This document shows positions 8,826-16,880 of a stretch of 64,000 bases of DNA, one piece after another (within the stretch, counting starts at the first letter, position 1; every line of letters begins with the position of its first letter). Below the pieces are notes generated by a model. It was not told the DNA's origin. It searched no databases and saw only the letters and a program-made list of their open reading frames with translations. The translations under genes and the position numbers were made by a program. The stretch is from Larkinella soli (GTDB lineage: Bacteria; Bacteroidota; Bacteroidia; Cytophagales; Spirosomataceae), in NCBI RefSeq assembly GCF_003703975.1, contig NZ_QTJY01000011.1, positions 1-64,000 of the forward strand, written 5' to 3'.

Positions 8826-8848
8826 AGGCCCGGCGATTGACCGGGCCT
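8826..8848 (+). terminator. Hairpin followed by TTGTTTCT
   Basis: AGGCCCGG and CCGGGCCT form a perfect 8-bp stem around a 7-base loop, then TTGTTT. It shares the AGGCCCGGC arm and the upstream TCAGACAG with the hairpin 90 bases before it, so the two look like copies of one unit. Confidence 0.5.
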
Positions 8849-8940
8849 TTGTTTCTATAATTGCGAAAATAATGATATACTAATTACACCAAGACGCACT
8901 AATAAAGTCCTCTTAAAGAAGCTGGCTCCTATTTTTTGTT

Positions 8941-9342
8941 TCAAATAACTCCAATCTGTTTTAAGTATTCCTGAAACTCATACCCTGTCATTTCAGCAAT
9001 TCGCTTAGAAAACAGACGATGGCAAACTTCCTCAGTTTTATCATTTCTATAACAGCCAATCAAATAAGATAATAATTCCGATTGGCGTCTAGCAATATCC
9101 CTTGCTTGATCAAAATCATCACGAAGAATATCATGCATGAATGCATAATTAACTTGCCCTTGCCTACTTCCAAACTTGTTATGTCCATATTCCAGAAGCA
9201 TTCTCATAGCTGGAAAAACGGTATCAGTTTCTTGAGCAGAAAACTCGTTTCGATTCTGGATTTGAGCAAATTCAGTAGTTGCAATAGCAGCAAGATAGTG
9301 TTCTAAAGTGGTTAAATGTTCATCTCTTATTTCGGGGGTCAT
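8941..9342 (-). CDS. Hypothetical protein (133 aa)
   Basis: The family is not recognised. It is a 133-residue, soluble, mostly helical protein with many charged residues and no signal peptide. The AT-rich codon use differs from the GC-richer genes to the right, which suggests foreign origin. It lies downstream of the 121-residue unknown gene on the same strand and of the open frame that follows that gene's TAG stop, so the two may form one transcription unit. Confidence 0.65.
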   Translation of the reverse strand: MTPEIRDEHLTTLEHYLAAIATTEFAQIQNRNEFSAQETDTVFPAMRMLLEYGHNKFGSRQGQVNYAFMHDILRDDFDQARDIARRQSELLSYLIGCYRNDKTEEVCHRLFSKRIAEMTGYEFQEYLKQIGVI

Positions 9343-9362
9343 CGTTCTTATTGGTTTAGAGT

Positions 9363-9479
9363 TTAAAGGAGTTGTTTCTTATCTTTTTGCGGTGGTGTGC
9401 CTTTCAACACTGCTTTCATTGTTGCGCTAAAACTGCTTTGTTTTTTCTTTAAGTAAAAGCCATTCCGTTCGTTTATGCT
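9363..9479 (-). pseudogene. In-frame continuation behind the TAG stop of the 9480-9845 gene
   Basis: Directly after the TAG of the upstream gene the same frame runs 38 further sense codons to a TAA at 9363-9365. The residues look protein-like (NGFYLKKKQSSFSATMKAV, then GTPPQKDKKQLL). Either the gene has a premature amber codon, or the tail is made by readthrough, or it is a chance open stretch. An internal ATG could also start an 18-residue peptide. Confidence 0.4.
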
Positions 9480-9845
9480 CTAATATTCCATGCCTAATTC
9501 AACCGCATCAGCATTAGAACGTAACCATCGTTCAGCAATATCATAGGTTGTTTGAATTGCATATAAGAATGTAAACTTGCCCTCTGTTGTATTCGCACTG
9601 GCTTTTAAAAACAGATTCTTTTCATCGAGTGCAAATTTTCGTATTTGCCCTTTAGGAATATTTGACATGATAAGTCCTGGTGTACCCTGCCAAAGCTTTT
9701 TACTTTTTACAGGGTCTTCAGTGCCATCAATTAGTGAATCAAAGTCAACATCGGCTTGGGCATCAATTGATTCCTGACTATTACCTATTGTCTCAGTATG
9801 TTTCTCAGGGGGATTAACAGGTTCAGAAGTAAAATCAAAACTCAA
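9480..9845 (-). CDS. Hypothetical protein (121 aa), possibly C-terminally truncated
   Basis: The family is not recognised. The N-terminal 50 residues are acidic and low in complexity (many Glu, Asp, Pro, Thr), probably disordered. The C-terminal half is a compact alpha/beta segment including WQGTPGLIMSNIPKGQIRK and an aromatic helix before the end at GMEY. No signal peptide. The AT-rich codon use matches the 133-residue neighbour downstream and suggests that both came in together. The reading frame stays open for 38 codons after the TAG stop, which points to a nonsense mutation or readthrough. Confidence 0.6.
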   Translation of the reverse strand: MSFDFTSEPVNPPEKHTETIGNSQESIDAQADVDFDSLIDGTEDPVKSKKLWQGTPGLIMSNIPKGQIRKFALDEKNLFLKASANTTEGKFTFLYAIQTTYDIAERWLRSNADAVELGMEY

Positions 9846-10020
9846 CCCAGGCCCTTAGGCGTCTATAGCCTTGTCGAAATGATAGGGGTGCACAAAACCA
9901 AGTGTATTGTCCGCCAGGCGGGCTGCCAGGTGGGAGGCCGTGGCCGGCGACCGTCCCGTACTCTTCGTAACGAGCCATGTTGCGCTTGTCTCAGTCGGTC
10001 CCACAATCCCGCAGTACCCC

Positions 10021-10800
10021 TCACCGGCCCAGCCATTCCTTAAAATCCGTCACCCGGTCGCCACTGACGAAGACCTCCTGACGGGGTTTGGGGTGCAGAT
10101 CCAGTTTCAGTTTACCGCCCGAAAAGGTATGGATGGTCCGGATGGCCCCCAGTGAAACCAGAAAAGACCGGTTGACGCGAAAGAACTGCCGGGGGTTGAG
10201 CAGGCCGGCCAGGCGGTCGAGGCTGTAATCGACGTCCAGGTTCTGGCCCTCTAAGGTGCTCAGGAAGGTCGCCTTATCTTCAAAAAAGAAATAGGCGATC
10301 TGCTCCGTCTCCACACTTTTTATTTTTGGACCGATCGTCACCATAAACCGTTCCTTGTAAGCAGCCGGCCGGGTTTTCTCCAGCAAGCTCACTAGCTCGG
10401 TCAGGTCAGGCGCCGGTGGAACCGTCTCGGAAAATAGCTTCTGAAAAGACCTGAATTTCTCGATGGCCGTCACCAGTTCCTCGTAGTCAATCGGTTTAAG
10501 CAGATAGTCGATGCTATTGGCTTTGAATGCCTGGAGCATATACTCATCATAGGCAGTGGTGAAGATGATGGGAATGGTGAGCCGGAGCTGTTCGATGATC
10601 CGGAACCCCAGATCGTCTTCCAGGTGAATGTCCAGGAAAATCAGATCAGGTTTTGGGGCGGGGTTTTCCTCAAACCACCGCAGGGTTTTGGCCACCGACG
10701 GAATCCGGGCCAGAACCCTGATGCCCGGATCGTAAGTGTGAAGGAGCTTTTCCAGCCGCCGGGCTGTCAGCGTTTCATCTTCAATAATCAGTACGTTCAT
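10021..10800 (-). CDS. LytTR-family response regulator
   Basis: 259 residues. The N-terminal receiver has acidic residues in LIIEDE, phospho-acceptor Asp57 in LIFLDIHL and Lys102 in LLKPID. The C-terminal LytTR DNA-binding domain (about 155-259) includes the segments YFFFEDKATFL, DYSLDRLAGLL and FRVNRSFLVSLGAI. It is a transcription regulator paired with the histidine kinase directly upstream; the start of this gene overlaps the kinase stop by 4 bases, so the two are translated together. The target genes are not visible from the sequence. This is a standard Bacteroidota LytS/LytR-type system. Confidence 0.93.
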   Translation of the reverse strand: MNVLIIEDETLTARRLEKLLHTYDPGIRVLARIPSVAKTLRWFEENPAPKPDLIFLDIHLEDDLGFRIIEQLRLTIPIIFTTAYDEYMLQAFKANSIDYLLKPIDYEELVTAIEKFRSFQKLFSETVPPAPDLTELVSLLEKTRPAAYKERFMVTIGPKIKSVETEQIAYFFFEDKATFLSTLEGQNLDVDYSLDRLAGLLNPRQFFRVNRSFLVSLGAIRTIHTFSGGKLKLDLHPKPRQEVFVSGDRVTDFKEWLGR

Positions 10801-11921
10801 GGGAGGAGGGGGATTTTAACGACAAAGGTCCCCTGCTGTTCTCCGGCCCACACGGGCAGGTCGGTCAGCAGGCCGTAGCGGTTGATGATGTTCTGCAGGC
10901 CTACCCCGGTGGTGGCTTCGGCATGAGGGCGGAGTTGGATGGGATTAGTCACCCAAAGGTACCCTTCGCGAATAAAGACCGACACCAGCAGGGGAATCTC
11001 TTCCGACATCTGGTTGTGTTTGACCGCGTTCTCGATGAGCAGTTGCAGGGTCAGGGGCGCTATCGACCAGGTCGTGGCCTCCCGGGCCGGAACATCGACG
11101 GCTACCTGCAGCTTGTCCTCAAAACGGATTTGGAGCAGGAAGATATAGGCCTCGATGAACTCCAGTTCCGTTTTCAGGGCAATGCGATCATTGTCTTTCT
11201 GCTCCAGTATATACCGGTAGGCCCGGGAAAGCCGGTTGATGAACTGGACGGACAGACCGGCATCGACCTCCACCAGTGAGGAGAGAATGCTAAGGCTGTT
11301 GAAGAGAAAATGAGGATTCACCTGGTTCTTCAGAGCGGAAAACTGCGCCTGCACACTTTCTTTCTGCATCCGCTCAGCCTGCGTTTCCAGCTTTCGCATT
11401 TTGAGGCTGGATCGGCGGTTATCCGCTAAATAGAAGGCCGAGAGCATGGCCATGACCATGAGACCATTATTCATCCGGTCCCGCTGACTACGGCCCTGCC
11501 CCGTACGGTTCTGGGGCGAACGAGAACGGGTCGGCTGGCCCAGCGAGGGAAATCGTTGCTGCAACACCGCATCCATCCCGTGCCAAATGCGGTGAAAACC
11601 GAAGTTAAAAATACCGGCCAGAGCGAAGGCCACCACCAGCGTCGCCACCTGGATCGGAAGTTTGATTTCGACCAGCGCTTTCTGCCCTCGCCCCTTCATC
11701 ATCCGCTGTTGCAGCCATTCCGAGACGCTGATCCAAAAGAAGAAGAAAATTAATGTCAGTGTAACTTCCAGGGTCCAGAAAGGCAACATATGCAGAATAA
11801 AAGTCCCGTCGACTGCATCGATATTCATGTAAAGCCGGATCGGCCAATAGATGACAAACACGCTCTGGGCGAGTTGCCATTTCTGGCGGAGGGTCAGGGT
11901 GCCTCTGCGTGAAGAGATCAT
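10797..11921 (-). CDS. LytS-type sensor histidine kinase (PF06580)
   Basis: 374 residues. The first 170 hold about four hydrophobic membrane segments (around 20-35, 45-66, 90-110 and 152-166) and a polar loop rich in Arg, Ser and Gln (about 120-150). The kinase core carries the phospho-accepting His204 in NPHFLFNSL, the ATP-binding N-box LIENAVKHN and a glycine segment GVGLQNIINRYG. There is no separate sensing domain, so the signal is probably sensed in or at the membrane. It forms a two-gene operon with the LytTR regulator. A strong terminator at 11956-11980 insulates it from the gene upstream. Confidence 0.93.
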   Translation of the reverse strand: MISSRRGTLTLRQKWQLAQSVFVIYWPIRLYMNIDAVDGTFILHMLPFWTLEVTLTLIFFFFWISVSEWLQQRMMKGRGQKALVEIKLPIQVATLVVAFALAGIFNFGFHRIWHGMDAVLQQRFPSLGQPTRSRSPQNRTGQGRSQRDRMNNGLMVMAMLSAFYLADNRRSSLKMRKLETQAERMQKESVQAQFSALKNQVNPHFLFNSLSILSSLVEVDAGLSVQFINRLSRAYRYILEQKDNDRIALKTELEFIEAYIFLLQIRFEDKLQVAVDVPAREATTWSIAPLTLQLLIENAVKHNQMSEEIPLLVSVFIREGYLWVTNPIQLRPHAEATTGVGLQNIINRYGLLTDLPVWAGEQQGTFVVKIPLLP

Positions 11922-11955
11922 AAAGGATAAAGCTACCGGTTTAAAGCGGGAATAA

Positions 11956-11980
11956 AAAAGCCGGCTGAGAGCCGGCTTTT
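11956..11980. terminator. Bidirectional terminator
   Basis: AAAAGCCGGC and GCCGGCTTTT form a perfect 10-bp stem around TGAGA. On the minus strand it lies downstream of the secreted 121-residue protein (ending at 12022), so it most likely ends that transcript before the kinase gene. Confidence 0.85.
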
Positions 11981-12021
11981 CAAAGGGAAGGTGATTGGCT
12001 GCCAGGCCCTGAGCCTAACGT

Positions 12022-12387
12022 TTAGTCTTCGATCTGAACCTGCATTTGAGCGGGTTTAAACCCCACCGAGAACGACTTGTCAACGGTTCGCCCAGCTACA
12101 ACGACCGCCAGGTGGTAAATACCGGACTCCAGACCGGAGACATTGAAGGTCTGAACCAGTCCTTTCTCCAGATTGACGTTTTTGGTGTAGAGCACATGGC
12201 CGGCGTCATCCCGGAGTGATACGGTCCCCTTGGCCGATTGCTGTTCGACCAGGAGTCGGATTTTCTGGTCGGTCGTAATGGACACTTCGGGTGGGGGTGT
12301 CTGGTCGCTGGAGAGAGCAAGCGAAGTCTGGGCGAACGATGCGGTGCCGGCTATCAGCCCCAGCATCAATAAAATGGTCTTTTTCAT
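12022..12387 (-). CDS. Small secreted protein with Ig-like/T9SS-like beta domain
   Basis: I choose the ATG at 12387, which gives a clean signal peptide (MKKTILLMLGLIAGTASFAQ); the frame runs further upstream but only through non-coding sequence and a promoter. 121 residues in all. The mature part is beta-rich and resembles the C-terminal fold of Por-secretion-type domains (VSLRDDAGHVLYTKNV and GLESGIYHLAVVVAGRTV, then KSF), which bind or sort proteins at the surface in Bacteroidota. It ends in QVQIED, not in the usual basic tail, so I think it is a small periplasmic protein rather than a true T9SS cargo. A -7 box lies 56 bases upstream. Confidence 0.75.
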   Translation of the reverse strand: MKKTILLMLGLIAGTASFAQTSLALSSDQTPPPEVSITTDQKIRLLVEQQSAKGTVSLRDDAGHVLYTKNVNLEKGLVQTFNVSGLESGIYHLAVVVAGRTVDKSFSVGFKPAQMQVQIED

Positions 12388-12919
12388 AGTTCTTGTTCCG
12401 GTCCACCGGTTGAGTTCATTGGTTGTATTCGTTTGAACAATACAAAGGTACAACGGCGGGAGCGGCTCAGGAAAAGAAAGGCGTGGAATGACGGAGAAGG
12501 GAGGTTGAATGACCATTTTTCCGGGTCGAGAGTTCATTGCAACTTGAGGCCTCGGTAAAAACTCAGGACACAATCCTGTGAACCTGCGAAGCCAGCCAGT
12601 TTTGCCGGCTTGAGGGACAGGTCGAACTGGTGGTAAAAAGTTAAATAGAAAAAAGGTTCTGAATTGAATCCAGACCTGCCCGTTCAAGGTGCCGCTCTTG
12701 ATCTCTGAGCTATTACGATTGAACGATTGGCTATCGGAGTAATTCGATTGGCTTATTTCAATCCGGTCAAATCACGAACGGAAGAGGCACTGCAACTCGA
12801 TTGAACAAGTTTATAGCCGGTATTTGTCCGAATAACCTGAATCACCCTGATAAAACTAATTTTTCAGCCTTTTCATGGCTACATTGTTTCTAATAGGGAG
12901 ATGTCATCCTATCCTGGCT
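12388..12919. other. Intergenic region with the promoter of the secreted protein gene
   Basis: 530 bases without a supported gene. A TAnnTTTG -7 box on the minus strand (12443-12450) is the only recognised element. Confidence 0.5.
12443..12450 (-). promoter_or_regulatory. Bacteroidota -7 promoter box (TACCTTTG)
   Basis: On the minus strand TACCTTTG matches the TAnnTTTG consensus, with TTTC 20 bases further upstream as a weak -33 element. Transcription would start near 12436, giving a leader of about 50 bases for the small secreted protein. Confidence 0.6.
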
Positions 12920-13267
12920 TTACCCCTGTCGTTTCCGACTAACTTTAGCCTCTGCTGTGGCACTCAGCGTAATGGTCAACCAGTTCATCAAGTCCGCCTG
13001 TCGGGTTGTTCCAGGAGAGTCAATCAATAACCAGCCTTTTAGAGCGCCCTTGCCTTTCATGGTGTAGGGGCGGGCACCGGGCCAATCCAACAGTTCGTCC
13101 GTCCTCGCTTTATCGCAGCGAATCATTAGCTCATCGTCCTGCACATGCACGACCAGTTTGTCCTCGATCATAAACGACAGCCCGCCCATTTTAGGTCGTT
13201 CGTCCAGGTTCGGCAAGGAGGCCAGTGCCTCCCGCACCCGGTTGGCTAAATGGTCGTTGTAAGGCAT
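12920..13267 (-). CDS. TfoX/Sxy N-terminal domain protein
   Basis: 115 residues from the ATG at 13267 (MPYNDHLANRVREAL); the long upstream extension has no family resemblance. The TfoX-N fold is visible in ERPKMGGLSFMIEDKLVVHV and the following DELMIRCD strand, then GRPYTMKG-like (here ARPYTMKGKGALKGWLLID). In Enterobacteria and Haemophilus, TfoX/Sxy controls competence, but stand-alone TfoX-N proteins in Bacteroidota are common and of unknown role. The C-terminus is basic (KVSRKRQG). It stands alone. Confidence 0.85.
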   Translation of the reverse strand: MPYNDHLANRVREALASLPNLDERPKMGGLSFMIEDKLVVHVQDDELMIRCDKARTDELLDWPGARPYTMKGKGALKGWLLIDSPGTTRQADLMNWLTITLSATAEAKVSRKRQG

Positions 13268-13639
13268 CTGAGAGTAAAGGGAGTTAAGGGTCTGGGAAAG
13301 TGGCCACTTTTGTCCGTAAGTCAGTTTAGGTTTTCTCAGGTAAGTTCTTTTAATGCTGTTTGTCGCTGATGAATCCGTCTGACTTGGGTAAACTGTTCGG
13401 AATAGTGCCAAGGCCCCTAATGATCGAATAAAGTGTAGGAAGTGTAGCTTGTGCAGCCAGGAAAACAACTTATTTTTTCGCTAGGCCCAGCCAATCGTCT
13501 TCTACCCTGGCTCCAGCCGGCTTACTTTTGACGAATTAGAGGCCTAAAAGGAGCCATAAAAGTGATTAAACAAGAAAAAGTCCCGGCTTCGCTTGAGGCC
13601 GGGACTTTTGGTTTGGTTATGAACCAGGTTGGGAAGGGC
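13268..13639. other. Intergenic stretch with a strong terminator
   Basis: No full gene. On the minus strand a fragment ending at about 13473 reads GARVEDDWLGLAKK and stops, which looks like the tail of a lost small protein, but it is only some 20 codons long. Confidence 0.4.
13576..13609. terminator. Strong bidirectional terminator
   Basis: AAAAGTCCCGGC and GCCGGGACTTTT form a perfect 12-bp stem around a 10-base loop. On the minus strand it lies 30 bases behind the stop of the broken small gene at 13640-13909 and would end that transcript. Confidence 0.85.
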
Positions 13640-13909
13640 TTACTTGTAAACCTTGTCCCGAATCATACGCAGATTATTCAGTTCAGGGAAATCGCGGATG
13701 TCATCGGCGGGGATGATGCCGCGCTGGATCCAATTGGAGACTACGCTGGTGTTGTCAAGGCCGTGATGTTTCACGAATTCCTTGATGGTGACCCATTAGG
13801 AAGGGATATGGATGATGCCTTGCTCGTCCAGGATCTGCTTGGCCTCCTGGATGAGCTGCCGGCTCTCATCCATCAACGGGCCAAAGGCGGAGGTTTTTGT
13901 CTTTTTCAT
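13640..13909 (-). pseudogene. Small gene broken by an in-frame TAA (89 codons)
   Basis: On the minus strand an ATG at 13909 opens MKKTKTSAFGPLMDESRQ and a helical segment up to codon 37, where TAA (13796-13798) interrupts the frame. The same frame continues without any shift as WVTIKEFVKHHGLDNTSVV and then NWIQRGIIPADD, to a natural TAA at 13640, just before a strong terminator. The second half resembles a helix-turn-helix (Lys-Glu-Phe-Val-Lys ... Val-Val-Ser-Asn-Trp), so the intact protein may have been a small DNA-binding protein of 89 residues. A single nonsense change explains the break; a sequencing error is possible. Confidence 0.6.
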
Positions 13910-13992
13910 AAGCGATTTCTGATCGATTAAGTTATCAAAAACGCCCGAATTTCTCTACTTGTTCACTGTCCACTTTTTAGGGTCAGGGTCAA

Positions 13993-14877
13993 CTATTTTG
14001 TGAAATATTCCCAGGTCAATCTTGCTACCTCAGAAAAAAACTCTTCAGCTTGCCTATCGTCCTGCATAATATCTTTTAGAAAAATAGAAATAATGAAATA
14101 TTGTCCATTTGGAAGTTTTACTATTCCTACGTCGTTCATTGCAATTCGGATTTTATTTGCGTCAAGTCCCGATAGCCCTGGTCTATGTGCTATTTCAGCG
14201 GCTTGGGGAAGTCCAGACTTCATATATCTAGTTCCACGCGTTGTTTCCACCATCAATCGATATAAGTAGTCAGTTGAATTAGCCTTCAAAATGAGTCCGT
14301 TATAGAACTTCTCTAGAAGTTTTGTTGTCTCCATTGGAGTTGAGTAGTTCAAATAAGAGTTTTCCCAGGATCGCATTTGGAATTCATTCACGCTAACCGT
14401 AAAATCGTCAGCACCGAGACTTCTAATGTATTTTTGTAAGCCCTTTGCCCCACCTATTAGATTAAGTAAAATATCACATCCGTTATTGTCGCTATTGGAA
14501 ACGGTATATCTCAGAATTTCGTCCAACGATAGGTAGACTTGGCCATGAGGATATTGGTCTCTCATCGGACTCCATGTGTCGGAATGAAGTTGTGATTTTT
14601 CTACAAGAACCTTTTGTGTTAACTTAAGTACACCATCATCCACTCGTTGAAGTACCGCTAAAGCAATGTGGAACTTAAATACACTCATCAATGGAAATGT
14701 ATCGTTTGCATTGATGTTGATCGTATCTTCTTTTTCAAACCCTTTAATAGAAATTCCCACGTGTGCCCTATTTTGCGAGATAATCTGGCAAATGTCCCTT
14801 TTTAGGTTCTGCACCTTTTGAGAATGAGCAGGTAGCGAAACAGCTACAATCCAATAAACAAAGACCAAAATCCTCAT
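13993..14877 (-). CDS. Class A beta-lactamase (A2 subclass) with altered KTG motif
   Basis: 294 residues with a signal peptide (cut near HSQ, residues 18-20). Class A motifs: S65-V-F-K68 in FPLMSVFKFH, S129-D-N131 in SNSDNNGCD, and the omega loop with Glu172 and Asn177 in WENSYLN. The sequence around these motifs resembles the A2 group (CfxA, PER, VEB). The third motif, normally HKTGTSG, reads HRPGLSG (R232-P233-G234), so Lys is Arg and Thr is Pro. Class A enzymes hydrolyse beta-lactams by a serine acyl-enzyme; with this change the activity is uncertain. The start follows the stop of the class C-like gene by two bases, so the genes are translationally coupled. Confidence 0.88.
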   Translation of the reverse strand: MRILVFVYWIVAVSLPAHSQKVQNLKRDICQIISQNRAHVGISIKGFEKEDTININANDTFPLMSVFKFHIALAVLQRVDDGVLKLTQKVLVEKSQLHSDTWSPMRDQYPHGQVYLSLDEILRYTVSNSDNNGCDILLNLIGGAKGLQKYIRSLGADDFTVSVNEFQMRSWENSYLNYSTPMETTKLLEKFYNGLILKANSTDYLYRLMVETTRGTRYMKSGLPQAAEIAHRPGLSGLDANKIRIAMNDVGIVKLPNGQYFIISIFLKDIMQDDRQAEEFFSEVARLTWEYFTK

Positions 14878-14879
14878 CG

Positions 14880-15938
14880 CTAATAATTTAAAAGACAGCT
14901 ATTCATAACAATCGCTCTAATCTCCTTTTCAAAGAAATAGGCAATATTATAGTCTTCTGCACCCTGATTCTCGAGAACTATTACGCTTACCTTAGATTGC
15001 GGATAATATAAATTCACAACAGTGTATCCTTCAACTGGGTGATAACCAGTATGGCCAATTTCCAAAATTCTCCCTGTGTCATTAATTCTTAAACCGTACC
15101 CATATCCAACCGGCTGATCACCGAAAACTTCATGACTCGCTTTAATAGAATAGGCTACCATCAATTTATAGGTATTAGGATCAAGCAATTTTCCATTATG
15201 TAAGCATTCATTCCATCTTGCCAAATCGGTTGCCGAAACTATAAGGTGACTTGCCCAATACTGTGAAGGTTTGAAATTTGTTCGATCGTTAGTCTCGAGC
15301 GATCCGTTCCTTTTCAATATATGTCCCTTAGCTAGGCGATCTGTCCCCGTCATTTTGGGGTAGGGATTATCTTTCAATCCACAAGATTGAAACAGTTTTA
15401 CCACTAATTCAGGTAGACCTTGGGAGGTCACAGTTTCAACAATCTGACCTAATAATGCATATGCTACATTTGAATAGCTAAATCCTGAGCCGGGATCGAG
15501 TTTCAACGGCATGTCTATTTGCTCGTTCGATAGACCCGAGGTATGATTTAATAATTGATGAACGGTAACAGTGTTAGCCCATTCATATGGTAAGTATGGC
15601 AAATAAAAACCAACTGGTCTATCAAGGCCGATTGTTCCTTTTTCAACTTCCTTTAAAACAAGCGCTGCAGTTATCTGCTTTGCAATTGACATTGTAGAAA
15701 ATCGATAATTAAAATTTAATTTAATATTCTTACTAAAATCTGCAAGACCAACTGATCTACTATAGATAGATTTTCCATTTTTATGAATCAGAACTACACC
15801 ATTAAATCTTCTGGGATAAGAAGAAATTAATAAACTGTCAATTTTCGACTGATAGCTCTCGACTTCTTGGCAAAGCGCAATATTAAAAATGGATAGCCAG
15901 CCTAAAATGGTAGCGGTGGAAATAAATGCACGGTTCAT
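14880..15938 (-). CDS. Class C-like serine hydrolase (beta-lactamase/PBP family, PF00144)
   Basis: 352 residues with signal peptide (cleavage near ALCQ, 21-24). The active-site motifs are S84-I-A-K87 in STMSIAKQ, Y155-S-N157 in SGFSYSNVAY and H296-T-G298 in IGHTGYH. The family holds true AmpC enzymes, D-amino-acid peptidases and esterases. The HTG in place of KTG and the short length are usual for the esterase/peptidase members, so beta-lactam hydrolysis is not assured. It lies between a class D gene upstream (147-base gap) and a class A gene downstream (two-base gap), on the same strand. Confidence 0.9.
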   Translation of the reverse strand: MNRAFISTATILGWLSIFNIALCQEVESYQSKIDSLLISSYPRRFNGVVLIHKNGKSIYSRSVGLADFSKNIKLNFNYRFSTMSIAKQITAALVLKEVEKGTIGLDRPVGFYLPYLPYEWANTVTVHQLLNHTSGLSNEQIDMPLKLDPGSGFSYSNVAYALLGQIVETVTSQGLPELVVKLFQSCGLKDNPYPKMTGTDRLAKGHILKRNGSLETNDRTNFKPSQYWASHLIVSATDLARWNECLHNGKLLDPNTYKLMVAYSIKASHEVFGDQPVGYGYGLRINDTGRILEIGHTGYHPVEGYTVVNLYYPQSKVSVIVLENQGAEDYNIAYFFEKEIRAIVMNSCLLNY

Positions 15939-16085
15939 TGATGGTATAGAGTAACTCTCCTCTGAATGAAAATAACTACGACTTTGAAAAGGTCGGCAAA
16001 TAATTGTAAGAAGCTATGAGAAAAACTTTCGCATAAAAAATATGCTTGTATGAACTGATAAAAATCAGACACTTTCGGGAAAACC

Positions 16086-16880
16086 TTAAAGGGCGCCAAG
16101 CATTTTTAAAATATCTATTGTAATGCTCTTCCGACATGCTCCAAAATTTGGATTAAGCATGCTTCGTTCCTTAATAAGTCTTGTGGCAAAAAAGTATGTA
16201 TTTTCTTTTCGCTCTACATAACCAACCCACCAGCCGATATCTTTGCCATGGACGCGGGTCCAGCCAGTTTTAGCACGGAGGGTGTATTCCTCTTTTTGCT
16301 CATTTATCATCACCTCTTTCAGTGTACGTAAACTCTTTTGTGAGAACGGAGCAGTACCTTCATGCACCTTTACCAAAAAAGCTATTTGATTCTTAGGTGA
16401 TATTCCAAACGCGCCAAAATTCCAGAAATCGTCACCTTTTTCTGACAAGATATTGTTGCCATATTCCGATTTCGCGAGGTAGTGTAAGTATCGCTCACGG
16501 CCTATTTTTTTTGCTATTTCTATGAATGCCCATCCCGCAGACACCTGAAAAGCCTCGCGTACTGACATGTCCTTATAGATTTCTGGACGATAGCCATAAA
16601 GGGTTGTATCTGTCGATCCAGGCCATTTAATTATTTCATTTTCATCTTTTATAACGCCAGTTTCTAATGCTATGAGAAGATTAATAATCTTAAATGTAGA
16701 TGCAGGAAGCATTTCTTGTTCATTGGCCTTTTCGTCACTCGTTATCCACTTTCCATTTTTATGATCCAATATTGTTATACTCCCGCTTACATTACAATTC
16801 TCGAAGGGCTTTCTCAAGTCAATTTGTCCAAAAAGCGACGTGCAGAAAAATATTAAACTTAAGGTAAGGCTGGATTTCAT
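16086..16880 (-). CDS. Class D beta-lactamase (OXA-type)
   Basis: 264 residues with signal peptide (cut near LFGQ, 16-19). Class D motifs: S61-T-F-K64 (Lys64 is the residue that is carboxylated in this class), Y140-G-N142, Trp153 in DDFWNFGAFGIS and K204-T-G206 in RAKTGW. The second motif, usually S-x-V, is S114-A-G116 in FQVSAGWAF, a change of the hydrophobic third residue. The rest, including the SVREAFQ helix, is typical. It is the first gene of the minus-strand beta-lactamase cluster, starting 158 bases from the start of the divergent MocR regulator. Hydrolysis of penicillins is likely. Confidence 0.92.
   Translation of the reverse strand: MKSSLTLSLIFFCTSLFGQIDLRKPFENCNVSGSITILDHKNGKWITSDEKANEQEMLPASTFKIINLLIALETGVIKDENEIIKWPGSTDTTLYGYRPEIYKDMSVREAFQVSAGWAFIEIAKKIGRERYLHYLAKSEYGNNILSEKGDDFWNFGAFGISPKNQIAFLVKVHEGTAPFSQKSLRTLKEVMINEQKEEYTLRAKTGWTRVHGKDIGWWVGYVERKENTYFFATRLIKERSMLNPNFGACRKSITIDILKMLGAL

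Larger units (their letters stand above)
8261..8940. other. 680-bp gene-free stretch rich in hairpins
   Basis: No protein gene is visible. The stretch contains a strong hairpin at 8293-8326, a diverged copy of the same segment near 8433-8460, and two GC-rich hairpins followed by TTTTG or TTTG at 8737-8756 and 8826-8848. Two weaker structures near 8570-8610 and 8628-8660 also end in (G)TTTTGTTT or CTTTGTTT. Repeated terminators in a gene-free region suggest small RNA genes or decayed gene cassettes; I could not assign a known RNA family. Confidence 0.45.

Noticed and set aside
13562..13930. 122-codon plus-strand frame over the broken small gene
   Set aside because: It runs through the terminator and is antisense to the frame with ATG, helix-turn-helix-like sequence and natural stop.
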